Source: Oceanispirochaeta sp963676905
Lineage (GTDB): Bacteria > Spirochaetota > Spirochaetia > DSM-2461
DNA: 64,000 nucleotides
Assembly: GCA_963676905.2 (NCBI GenBank)
Contig: CAXXVE010000001.1
Coordinates: 682,001 to 746,000 of the forward strand
Direction: 5' to 3'
Made by a program: the position numbers and the translations under genes. The notes below the pieces were generated by a model. It was not told the origin of the DNA. It did no database searches and saw only the letters and a list, made by a program, of their open reading frames with translations. Shown here piece by piece: positions 17,247-24,298 of this stretch; within the stretch, counting starts at the first letter, position 1; every line of letters starts with the position of its first letter.

Positions 17247-18373
17247 TACCAGCTGCTTCTCAGAATGGTGTAGATCTGGTCTACAGTAATTCCGCTGCTG
17301 CCCAGCTGGCTCAGGATTTGACCGGTAGTTTCAGCGGCAAGAGCCAGTGATTCCTGGGAAATACCTGTATTACGAAGCTGTGAGGGCATGGAGTACCATC
17401 CTATCAGTTCCCGTATACCGTCTCTCAGCTCGTCGGGAGTGCGGGGAGCGTCCTCCACATCTTTCAGCTGATTGAGAAAAGCGGTTATTTCACTGACCGC
17501 CGCCGAACAGAAGTAGTCCAGTATAAAGGGAAGGAGGATCATTGCCGTTATGGGACGGGAAATATCAAAGTGTCCGCTGACTGCCATGGAAAGAATCCCG
17601 GGCCAGAAAGCGCCGGTCTCTTTATGGGCCATGGATGTCAGAAATCCGGCCTGCATCAGGTCCGAAGCCGTATCCAGATCCCACTGCCCCACAAGGGACT
17701 TTTTTCTTTTCCAGATAAGACGGAATGCCGAAAGGCTGTGGACACCTGAAAGAAAGGTCTTTCCGGGGAAAACAGCGCAGCTTAAGGTATTGAGGAGCAG
17801 TTCAAAAAACAGAGGGGTTCTGTGCCTCTCGGGAAGAGTCAGGGACTGCACCGCATCACAGACTAGAATGCTTGAACTGTTTGAGTTGAAATCGGCAACG
17901 CAGCTCACTCCGTCCCGGCTGCCTGTCAGCTGAAACCGTGACTGCAGAAGAAGGGGTGACCAGAAGTCGGGGGTAACTTCAATACAGGGAAGAGACAGAG
18001 CTCCCCCTGTTCCCCGCTCCATAACGATATCGGGATGAAGATTTTCGGGTACCGTAGCGGCAACAGCCCGGGCAATAGAGAGAACCCGTCCGCCGCCGAA
18101 GCCGAGTACGGCTTCAACATGACTTCCCCGGGCCAGATTCTGGCATGTCTCGACAGAGAAGGAGCTTCCTTTCAGGGCTTCCGCTTCATGAAAGATAGCG
18201 CCGATGCCGTGACTCTCCAGCAGAGACTGGAGCTTGCGCACGCCGTCCTTGTAGAGGGGATCGCTTACAATAAGGACCCTCCTGCAGAGTTTACTGATTT
18301 CCATACCCAGGCGGTTTGTCTCATTTATCCCGAAGAGGATACGGGAAGGGACATTAAGAAAAATCTCAGCCAT
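17246..18373 (-). CDS. Degenerate iron-containing alcohol dehydrogenase homologue
   Basis: 375 residues with the Fe-ADH fold: an N-terminal NAD-type domain (RVLIVSDPLYKDGVRKLQSL, then LGFGGGRVLSIARAV) and a helical C-terminal domain. The usual nucleotide motif GGGSxxDxAK is changed to GGGRVLSIAR. The metal-site segments are also altered. The Asp...His pair expected after PERHRTPLF is missing, and the normal His-x13-His reads MAVSGHFDISRP, with Met and Arg at the His positions. A catalytic iron or zinc site is therefore unlikely. It may be a binding or regulatory protein. A GGAG Shine-Dalgarno precedes ATG 18373. Confidence 0.7.
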   Translation of the reverse strand: MAEIFLNVPSRILFGINETNRLGMEISKLCRRVLIVSDPLYKDGVRKLQSLLESHGIGAIFHEAEALKGSSFSVETCQNLARGSHVEAVLGFGGGRVLSIARAVAATVPENLHPDIVMERGTGGALSLPCIEVTPDFWSPLLLQSRFQLTGSRDGVSCVADFNSNSSSILVCDAVQSLTLPERHRTPLFFELLLNTLSCAVFPGKTFLSGVHSLSAFRLIWKRKKSLVGQWDLDTASDLMQAGFLTSMAHKETGAFWPGILSMAVSGHFDISRPITAMILLPFILDYFCSAAVSEITAFLNQLKDVEDAPRTPDELRDGIRELIGWYSMPSQLRNTGISQESLALAAETTGQILSQLGSSGITVDQIYTILRSSW

Positions 18374-18396
18374 AATGTCTCCAAAAGGATAAGTTC

Positions 18397-18425
18397 AAAA
18401 AAAAGGCAGAGCCCGAAGCCCTGCC
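18397..18425 (-). terminator. Terminator of flgM
   Basis: A GGCAGGGC/GCTCTGCC stem with a TTCG loop is followed by eight T on the minus strand. It separates flgM from the Fe-ADH homologue. Confidence 0.85.
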
Positions 18426-18447
18426 TGTAATATACACTGAAACGCTC

Positions 18448-18732
18448 TTAAATTCCAAATAGATCCATCAGTTTGTCTGCAACTGAGTTCACAACCGTGT
18501 CGTTGATATAGTTGGGATCCTGAAGGCGGGCCTTAACCTCGGCAATTCGATCTTCTCGGACATCGGGAGCAGCTTTCACACTATCCAGTGTCTGAAGCAG
18601 CTCGGCACTCTTCTTGGCTTCGCTGGAGACATCGATGGAATCGGTTTTTTCTTTCAGTTCGGACCGGACTGCTTTCTCGGTTTTATTGAATCGAGATAAT
18701 GGATCTACCGGGCCTATTCTATCTATTGTCAT
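18448..18732 (-). CDS. flgM: FlgM-like anti-sigma-28 factor
   Basis: 94 residues. The N-terminus (MTIDRIGPVDPLSRF) is a disordered export-type stretch. The second half (RIAEVKARLQDPNYINDTVV, NSVADKLMDLF) is the conserved sigma-28-binding helix region of FlgM. FlgM holds sigma-28 inactive until the flagellar hook is complete and is then exported. AAAGGAG lies 5-6 bases before ATG 18732, which decides this start over the longer frame. A sigma-28-like promoter lies just upstream. Confidence 0.85.
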   Translation of the reverse strand: MTIDRIGPVDPLSRFNKTEKAVRSELKEKTDSIDVSSEAKKSAELLQTLDSVKAAPDVREDRIAEVKARLQDPNYINDTVVNSVADKLMDLFGI

Positions 18733-18759
18733 GTCAGCTCCTTTGCTCTCCATTAATAA

Positions 18760-18786
18760 ATATCGACACGCCTGTCATAATATTAA
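18760..18786 (-). promoter_or_regulatory. Possible sigma-28-type promoter of flgM
   Basis: On the minus strand TTAA, 15 bp, GTCGATAT. Flagellar sigma promoters are TAAA-N15-GCCGATA(A/T). The -10 matches 7 of 8 and the -35 matches 3 of 4. It overlaps the end of rsmI. Confidence 0.42.
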
Positions 18787-19463
18787 CCTTTTTTCTCTGC
18801 GGAAACAAGTAATGCAAACTCACCTTTTATGGTATTTTTACTTTCCAGCAGGTAAATTAAGTTATCGGCAGTTCCTTCCAAATACTCTTCAAATTTTTTC
18901 GTCATTTCTCTTCCAAGGAGAATTTCCCGCTCAGGATCGAGGTCTGCGATCTCCTGAAGCAGCTTTATTACCCGGAAAGGGGACTCATAGACCATAAAAG
19001 ACTCCTCCCGTTCCAGGAGTTCAGTCAGTCTTTTTCTTCTTTTACCCTGTTTTGGGGAGAGAAACCCTTCAAAAAGAAAAGATTTCCCCGGAAACCCGCA
19101 GATTGAGATGAGGGTTGTAAAGGCGGAAGCACCGGGTATGGGAAGAATTTCGTGCCCGCCGTCACGGGCACAGCGGACCAGATACCGTCCGGGATCGCTG
19201 ATCACCGGAGTCCCCGCATCGGAGACATAGGCGATATTCTTTCCCTCATCCAGGAGTTTTACAATTCCCGGAGCGCTCTGCTTCTCGTTCCGGGCCCGGC
19301 AGCTTATCAGATGCTTCTGAATGCCGTAGTGATTGAGGAGTTTCGCGCTCTGCCTTGTATCTTCACAGGCGATGATATCCACTTCGTTCAGTATTTCAAC
19401 AGCGCGGTAGGTCATGTCCTGAAGATTTCCAACAGGAGTTGCCACCATATACAGTATTGCCAT
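18783..19463 (-). CDS. rsmI: 16S rRNA (cytidine-1402 2'-O)-methyltransferase
   Basis: 226 residues of the tetrapyrrole-methylase fold. It shows the RsmI hallmarks MVATPVGNLQDMTYRAVEIL, the IIACEDTRQSAKLLNHYGI motif, YVSDAGTPVISDPGRYLVR and PGASAFTTLISICGFPGKSF. It methylates C1402 in the ribosomal P-site region of 16S rRNA using SAM. ATG 19463 fits the family start. There is no Shine-Dalgarno, and a TATCCT element ends 7 bases upstream, so this is another leaderless candidate. Confidence 0.93.
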   Translation of the reverse strand: MAILYMVATPVGNLQDMTYRAVEILNEVDIIACEDTRQSAKLLNHYGIQKHLISCRARNEKQSAPGIVKLLDEGKNIAYVSDAGTPVISDPGRYLVRCARDGGHEILPIPGASAFTTLISICGFPGKSFLFEGFLSPKQGKRRKRLTELLEREESFMVYESPFRVIKLLQEIADLDPEREILLGREMTKKFEEYLEGTADNLIYLLESKNTIKGEFALLVSAEKKG

Positions 19464-19470
19464 AAGATGT

Positions 19471-19499
19471 AGGATATATGAAACCATTGCTTCTGACCA
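19471..19499 (-). promoter_or_regulatory. Candidate promoter of rsmI, leaderless spacing
   Basis: TGGTCA, 17 bp, TATCCT ending 7 bases before ATG 19463. The -35 matches 4 of 6 consensus bases. Confidence 0.4.
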
Positions 19500-19520
19500 G
19501 ATTCACCAGGGGGTTCTCCG

Positions 19521-19949
19521 GTGTTTCCTGAAATTCTCATAATCCTGTTTCTCGCGGGACTCTTCCTCTACCTTATCCTGAGTCTTTTCAGGGAAAAGAA
19601 GGGTCATTCAGCCTCACAGGCCGGCCGGGAGGAGGACTTTCTTCCTGAGAGTATGGAAGACGACCGTACCCCCTGCCCCCTTTGCGGTAAAAAACTTCAC
19701 AGGGGCGAGCGGGTCCACTCCCAGATCTACAGCAGAGGAGAGGACAGGCTGATGAATATCTACGGCTGTCCCTGGTGCTATCCGGATCACCCCGCCGGTT
19801 TCCATCAGCCCGAACGGGAGCGGCGCTGCCCCTCCTGCGGTCTGCAGATGAAGGAGGGCAGCTTTGCAGTGGCTCGGGTCTTTGAGCGTCCCGGTCGGAA
19901 GATGCACGTTCATGTTCTCGGCTGTCCGGTCTGCCGGAACAGCCGCTGA
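19521..19949 (+). CDS. Membrane-anchored zinc-ribbon protein of unknown function
   Basis: 142 residues. One N-terminal membrane helix (about 4-24, ILIILFLAGLFLYLILSLF) is followed by a charged linker and two pairs of CxxC knuckles: CPLCG and CPWC near 52 and 84, CPSCG and CPVC near 103 and 136. Two structural zinc ribbons on the cytoplasmic side are the likely reading. No enzymatic motif is seen. The start is GTG 19521 with AGGGGG upstream. It is followed after 61 bases by the alkyltransferase-like gene on the same strand. Confidence 0.75.
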   Translation: MFPEILIILFLAGLFLYLILSLFREKKGHSASQAGREEDFLPESMEDDRTPCPLCGKKLHRGERVHSQIYSRGEDRLMNIYGCPWCYPDHPAGFHQPERERRCPSCGLQMKEGSFAVARVFERPGRKMHVHVLGCPVCRNSR

Positions 19950-20010
19950 CAGACCCTGGCAGACGAAGGATTCCACAGGGACCGGAGAATCTGTAAGGCA
20001 GGAAGGAGAA

Positions 20011-20355
20011 ATGGAAGAATTTTCAATCAAGGTGTTTGAGATCATCAGAATGATACCCCGGGGAATGGTCTGCAGCTACGGCAGAATAGCAGGGATGGCA
20101 GGTTCCCCCCGCGGAGCCCGTCAGGTAGCCAGACTCCTCCACAGCTCCAGCCGGAAACAGAACCTGCCCTGGCACAGAGTCGTGAACGCCTCGGGAGAGA
20201 TTTCCCTTCCCGGAGAGGGTGGAGTGGTTCAGAGAAAACTTCTTGAATCTGAAGGGGTCTCCTTCAGCCGGTCCGGAAGGATCAACCTCCGTACCTGCCT
20301 GTGGAGCGGAGAATCCCACCCGGACCTTCCGCCAAAAGGCGGAATAAACAGGTAG
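20011..20355 (+). CDS. Alkyltransferase-like protein (ATL; MGMT homologue without the active Cys)
   Basis: 114 residues covering the DNA-binding domain of O6-alkylguanine-DNA alkyltransferase. The winged-helix with the Arg finger is intact (PRGMVCSYGRIAGMAG, SPRGARQVARLL). The active-site motif PCHRV reads PWHRV, so the acceptor Cys is Trp. That is the defining change of ATL proteins, which bind O6-alkylguanine and hand it to nucleotide excision repair. AAGGAG at 20003-20008 fixes ATG 20011. Confidence 0.9.
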   Translation: MEEFSIKVFEIIRMIPRGMVCSYGRIAGMAGSPRGARQVARLLHSSSRKQNLPWHRVVNASGEISLPGEGGVVQRKLLESEGVSFSRSGRINLRTCLWSGESHPDLPPKGGINR

Positions 20356-20434
20356 ACAGCCCCCTGCCTGTTCAATTAAATACTCAGTTTCCCTTGGACA
20401 GAAGACCGCCGAATCTGCTATTCTCATCAGTATT

Positions 20435-21721
20435 ATGAGCACAGTCACAATTACAGGAAAAGCGGGCCCCCTGGATGCCCCGGTCAGACTGGAGGGGTCG
20501 GTTCAGGTACCCGCCTCCAAGTCCCATACTATCAGAGCCCTGCTGATCGCCTCCCTGGCAGAGGGAAAGAGCCGTATCAGGCGTCCCCTCTACTCGGCGG
20601 ATACCCTGTCCTGCCTGGAAGCCTGCAGAAAGCTGGGAGCCGTAATCAAGGACAGTGAAGACGGCTGGGAAGTTCTATCACCCATCCCCTTCGGTGCTGG
20701 AGAGGATGTCTTTATTGATGTAGGCAACTCCGGAACATCCCTCTACCTCCTCACTGCCATCGCGGCGGCCCTGGGGCGGAAGGTTCACTTTGACGGAGAT
20801 GAACAGATCCGCCGCCGCTCTGCCGACCGTCTGCTCAATGCACTGAAAGATCTCGGCGTTGATGTTGTATCAGCCGAAAACGGATGCGCGCCCTACTATG
20901 TAAAAGGCCCTTTGAAGGCGGGGGAGTGCTCTATCGAGTGCCCCACAAGCCAGTATCTCTCGGCCCTCCTTCTGGCAGCTCCCCTTCTCCCCTCTTCAGA
21001 ACAGAATATCCGCATCAAAGTTCCCCTTCTGATGGAGCAGCCCTATGCGGAAATGACATTGAAATGGATGGAGAAACAGAAGCTATCCTGGACTCAGGAC
21101 GGCATGAAGGAGTTCAGAATCTCCGGCGGCCAGAAGTACAGCCCCTTTGACGAACCCATTGCCGCGGACTTCTCTTCGGCTACCTTTTTCTTCTGTGCCC
21201 CTGCGCTTACAGGCTCCACCCTGCTCCTGAAGGGGCTGGACATGGAGGACAGCCAGGGCGACAAGGCTGTACTTGAGTATCTGAGCACCATGGGTGTTTC
21301 GGTGGAGCACAGGGATGATGGTATACAGGTCTCCGGCGGCAGACTGAAGGGTGCTGTCCTTGATCTGAATGACACCCCCGATGCCCTGCCTGCCCTTGCG
21401 GTTACCGCCTGCTACGCAGAAGGAGAGACAAGAATCATCAATGTTCCCCAGGCCCGCATGAAAGAGACCGACAGGATAGCCGTGATGACGGCGGAGCTCC
21501 GGAAGATGGGGGCGAATATAGAGGAGACCCCCGACGGCATGATCATTCAGGGCGGTTCCCTCAAGGGAGCCGAAGTCAGAGGCCACGGCGACCACAGGGT
21601 GGTAATGGCTCTCTCCATTGCGGCACTGGGAGCCGAGGGGAAAACAGTAATCGATACAGCAGAGGCTGTGGATATCACCTATCCGGGATTTTTCAAACAG
21701 CTTGAGACTCTTCGCCGGTAA
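20435..21721 (+). CDS. aroA: 3-phosphoshikimate 1-carboxyvinyltransferase (EPSP synthase)
   Basis: 428 residues, full length. It joins PEP to shikimate-3-phosphate in the chorismate pathway. The signature VPASKSHTIRALLIASLAEG near residue 25 binds the substrates, followed by DVGNSGTSLYLLTAIAA near 90 and MKETDRIAVMTAELRKMGA near 345 with the conserved Glu-Thr-Asp-Arg. The HGDHRVVMALSIAAL motif is near 390. No Shine-Dalgarno is seen before ATG 20435. A weak TTGGAC/TATTCT pair ends 10 bases upstream. It is followed by threonine aldolase after 14 bases, probably as an operon. Confidence 0.96.
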   Translation: MSTVTITGKAGPLDAPVRLEGSVQVPASKSHTIRALLIASLAEGKSRIRRPLYSADTLSCLEACRKLGAVIKDSEDGWEVLSPIPFGAGEDVFIDVGNSGTSLYLLTAIAAALGRKVHFDGDEQIRRRSADRLLNALKDLGVDVVSAENGCAPYYVKGPLKAGECSIECPTSQYLSALLLAAPLLPSSEQNIRIKVPLLMEQPYAEMTLKWMEKQKLSWTQDGMKEFRISGGQKYSPFDEPIAADFSSATFFFCAPALTGSTLLLKGLDMEDSQGDKAVLEYLSTMGVSVEHRDDGIQVSGGRLKGAVLDLNDTPDALPALAVTACYAEGETRIINVPQARMKETDRIAVMTAELRKMGANIEETPDGMIIQGGSLKGAEVRGHGDHRVVMALSIAALGAEGKTVIDTAEAVDITYPGFFKQLETLRR

Positions 21722-21735
21722 TCAGGAGAAAGGCC

Positions 21736-22761
21736 ATGAACAGAATTGAACTGAGAAGCGACACCTTTACAAGACCATCAGAAGCCATGCGCAAAGCAAT
21801 GTACAATGCAGAAGTCGGAGACGATGTCTACGGTGAGGACCCCACGGTCAACAGGCTGGAGGAGATGACAGCCGAGCTCTGCGGCGCCGAGGCCGCTCTT
21901 TTTGTAAGTTCAGGAACCATGGGGAACCTGATTCCCCTGACTATTCTGGGAGGCCGGGGAAAGGAGGTAATTCTCCATGAGAAGGCCCATATCCTCCACC
22001 ATGAAGTGGGTGGGATTGCCGCTGTGGCAGGAACTGTTCCCATTGCCGCCCCCGGAGAGAGAGGGATTCTCAAGCCTGAAACCCTTGCATCATGCATCAA
22101 GGAGAATGACTATGACATTGCCCATACAAGCCTGATAGCCATCGAAAACAGCCACAACTTCGAGGGAGGAACCTGCTGGGGTAAAGATGAGCTCTCCGCA
22201 ATGTCTGCATTTGCCCGCTTGAAAGGGCTTCCTGTCCATATGGATGGAGCGCGCTGTTTTAATGCCTGCGCCTCAACAGGATTAAGCCTCGCCGAGGTTT
22301 TCTCCCATGTTGATTCCGCAAACTTCTGCCTCTCCAAAGGTCTGGGAGCCCCGGTGGGGTCCATGATTGCAGGAAGCCGGGAACTTATAACCGAATCCCG
22401 GCGCTGGAGAAAGATACTGGGGGGAGGCATGAGACAGGCGGGAGTTCTGGCTGCGGCCGGAATCTACGCTCTTGAAAACAACATTGATCGCCTTACTGAA
22501 GACCATGACCACGCAAAAGCCCTGGCGGAAGCGGTAAACACCACAGCCTGGGGACGGGTGGAGACTGCAAAGGTAGAGACCAATATCCTCTTTGTCAAAA
22601 CAGACGGTCTGGATGCATCGGCTATAGAGAGAAAACTGGCCGACCGCGGTGTAATGATCATCGCCACAGCCCCGGAAGAGATCCGTCTTGTGACAAGCCT
22701 GGAGGTCAACTCCGCCAGCATTGAAGAAGCCTGCCGGATTATAAGGGAACTGGAAGTATAG
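21736..22761 (+). CDS. ltaE: Low-specificity L-threonine aldolase
   Basis: 341 residues of the fold-type I PLP family. It cleaves threonine or allo-threonine to glycine and acetaldehyde. Motifs visible are RSDTFTRPSEAMRKAM at the N-terminus, SSGTMGNLIPL (PLP phosphate site), HMDGARCFNACA with the PLP-ring Asp, and NFCLSKGLGAPVGSMIAGSR with the Schiff-base Lys near residue 200. RRWRKILGGGMRQAG follows, as in the family. AGGAG lies 7 bases before the ATG. It is convergent with the DHH gene. Confidence 0.93.
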   Translation: MNRIELRSDTFTRPSEAMRKAMYNAEVGDDVYGEDPTVNRLEEMTAELCGAEAALFVSSGTMGNLIPLTILGGRGKEVILHEKAHILHHEVGGIAAVAGTVPIAAPGERGILKPETLASCIKENDYDIAHTSLIAIENSHNFEGGTCWGKDELSAMSAFARLKGLPVHMDGARCFNACASTGLSLAEVFSHVDSANFCLSKGLGAPVGSMIAGSRELITESRRWRKILGGGMRQAGVLAAAGIYALENNIDRLTEDHDHAKALAEAVNTTAWGRVETAKVETNILFVKTDGLDASAIERKLADRGVMIIATAPEEIRLVTSLEVNSASIEEACRIIRELEV

Positions 22762-22782
22762 ACTTCAGAGGAAGATGACTCC

Positions 22783-24078
22783 TCAGCGGCGCTCCAGATA
22801 GTTCAGATAGTCGGTACGTGTCACAATCCCAATCAGCTTTCCCTCCTGAGCCACGGGAATATGCCCCACATTGTGCTGCAGAAAAAAGCTTTCAAGCTCC
22901 TTTATGCTTGCATCCCTGCAGCAGCTTCTGACCTTCCGGGTCATGTAGCTGCGGACGGGAGAGTGCATCTGCTCGCTCTTTCTGGCTTTGCTGATATCAC
23001 GGAGAGTCATAAACCCGACAAGAAGCTCCTCATCATTCAGGACAGGAGCGCCGGTATGACCGTTCTTTTCAAGAAAAAGAGAGGCATCCAGAACTGTCCA
23101 GCCGTCCCTTATAATATCCACATCCGTGGTCATAAGGTCCTCAGCAGATACTGCAGGAACCAGGGAGTGGGTCAAACCGTGAATAAATGATTCATACACC
23201 TCCTGACCGAACTTCCCCTTCAGTTGGGCCGAAGCAGCCCGGGTATGACCGCCTCCGCCCCAGGGGGCCAGAATACTGCTGACATCAATTGTCTCCTTCT
23301 GGCTTCTTCCTATAATCAGAGTTTTCTTGGCCTTCTCGAGGCCGAAAAGGACAAAGCAGGCATCCGCATTCTCCACCTCGAAGACCTTTTCCACAATGGG
23401 AGCCAAGCCGCTGACCTGGTCCTTCATCTCGTAGTAGCTGAGGATTATGGTATGTCCGTGGATCTTCTTGTAGACAAGGCGGTTCAGAACCTGGTGAAAG
23501 AGAGTTATCTGATACTCCTGCTTCAGGGGTTTCAGGAACTGGCTTACAAGTTTCATACTGGCCCCCTGCTTCAGCAGCCAGGAAGCCGCCGTAAAGTCCT
23601 GCAGACAGACATTTTCATGGGTGAAGTTGCCTGTATCTGCAAAAATCCCTGTCAGGGCTATGGTAGCATCCACCGGATCCACTTTGATATTTTTTTCCAT
23701 AAGGAGGGAGGCAACGACAGTCGTATTTGCACCGTAGTCCTCACTCAGGATGCAGGCATTCTCAAGGTCGCAGCTGTCGTTGGAGTGGTGGTCATAGATG
23801 TACATCTCCCCGTTGAAGTCGGGAAGAAACTCAAGATACTCTTTGATCCGCCCCGTAGTCCTTGTATCAAAGACAACGATTTTATCCACATCCTTTCCGC
23901 GGAGGGCCCCTGAGGAGAGAAAATCAAGATGGTTCTTATAGAGATTGTAGAGAGACTTCGCCACCGGATGGATCAGACGGCTTTTTACACACAGAGCATC
24001 AGGATAAAGATAACGCCCCAGTACCAGAGAACCCAGGCAGTCCAGATCCATATTGCTGTGGCCCACAAGAATCGTCAT
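22783..24078 (-). CDS. DHH-family phosphoesterase with tandem CBS domains
   Basis: 431 residues from ATG 24078. The DHH catalytic motifs are in order: HSNMDLDCLGSL, VVFDTRT, YDHHSNDS and FADTGNFTH (about residues 5-165). The DHHA1 domain follows with GGGGHTRAASAQLKG near 265, and a CBS pair covers about 300-430 (AEDLMTTDVDIIRDG, VRSYMTRKVRSC). The first part resembles the accessory region of some tRNA nucleotidyltransferases, but no nucleotidyltransferase domain is attached. Substrates could be oligonucleotides or pyrophosphate; CBS domains suggest adenylate sensing. The true N-terminus is uncertain: an open frame at 24075-24176 abuts it and may be its frameshifted 5' end. Confidence 0.85.
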   Translation of the reverse strand: MTILVGHSNMDLDCLGSLVLGRYLYPDALCVKSRLIHPVAKSLYNLYKNHLDFLSSGALRGKDVDKIVVFDTRTTGRIKEYLEFLPDFNGEMYIYDHHSNDSCDLENACILSEDYGANTTVVASLLMEKNIKVDPVDATIALTGIFADTGNFTHENVCLQDFTAASWLLKQGASMKLVSQFLKPLKQEYQITLFHQVLNRLVYKKIHGHTIILSYYEMKDQVSGLAPIVEKVFEVENADACFVLFGLEKAKKTLIIGRSQKETIDVSSILAPWGGGGHTRAASAQLKGKFGQEVYESFIHGLTHSLVPAVSAEDLMTTDVDIIRDGWTVLDASLFLEKNGHTGAPVLNDEELLVGFMTLRDISKARKSEQMHSPVRSYMTRKVRSCCRDASIKELESFFLQHNVGHIPVAQEGKLIGIVTRTDYLNYLERR

Positions 24079-24176
24079 GGAGTGCTGCGGCCGGTCATCC
24101 GGTTTTCTCCCCATCCCAGCTGCAGAACTCTATCCATACTCTCCTCCGGTATTCTCATACTCCAATTATTTTCCAT
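24075..24176 (-). CDS. 33-codon leader ORF, or frameshifted N-terminus of the DHH protein
   Basis: On the minus strand a 33-codon frame (internal ATGs at 24158 and 24137, the latter after GGAGGAGAGT) stops in a TGA that overlaps the downstream ATG 24078 as ATGA. From ATG 24158 it would encode MRIPEESMDRVLQLGWGEN and eight more residues. Adding one A to the run of four at 24103-24106 would instead fuse it in frame with the DHH protein. Both readings are open. Confidence 0.45.
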   Translation of the reverse strand: MENNWSMRIPEESMDRVLQLGWGENRMTGRSTP

Positions 24177-24193
24177 AATCCCGGTGAAGTCAA
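24165..24193 (-). promoter_or_regulatory. Promoter upstream of the DHH leader ORF, leaderless spacing
   Basis: TTGACT, 17 bp, AATAAT ending 6 bases before ATG 24158. The -35 overlaps the T-run of the htpG terminator. Confidence 0.5.
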
Positions 24194-24222
24194 AAAAAAG
24201 GACTGCCCGGCATGAGCAGTCC
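24192..24222 (-). terminator. Terminator of htpG
   Basis: 7-bp stem GGACTGC/GCAGTCC followed by eight T on the minus strand, 77 bases past the htpG stop. Confidence 0.85.
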
Positions 24223-24298
24223 CTTTAACGGGGCCCTCTGATGGAGCAGCCCTGTGTTCAGCCGTTTGAACCGGCCCTATATTTCCGAATGGAAAGAC

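Noticed and set aside
20329..20345. TTCCGCC-AAAA-GGCGGAA hairpin at the end of the ATL gene
   Set aside because: It lies inside the coding end and no T-run follows, so I do not call it a terminator.
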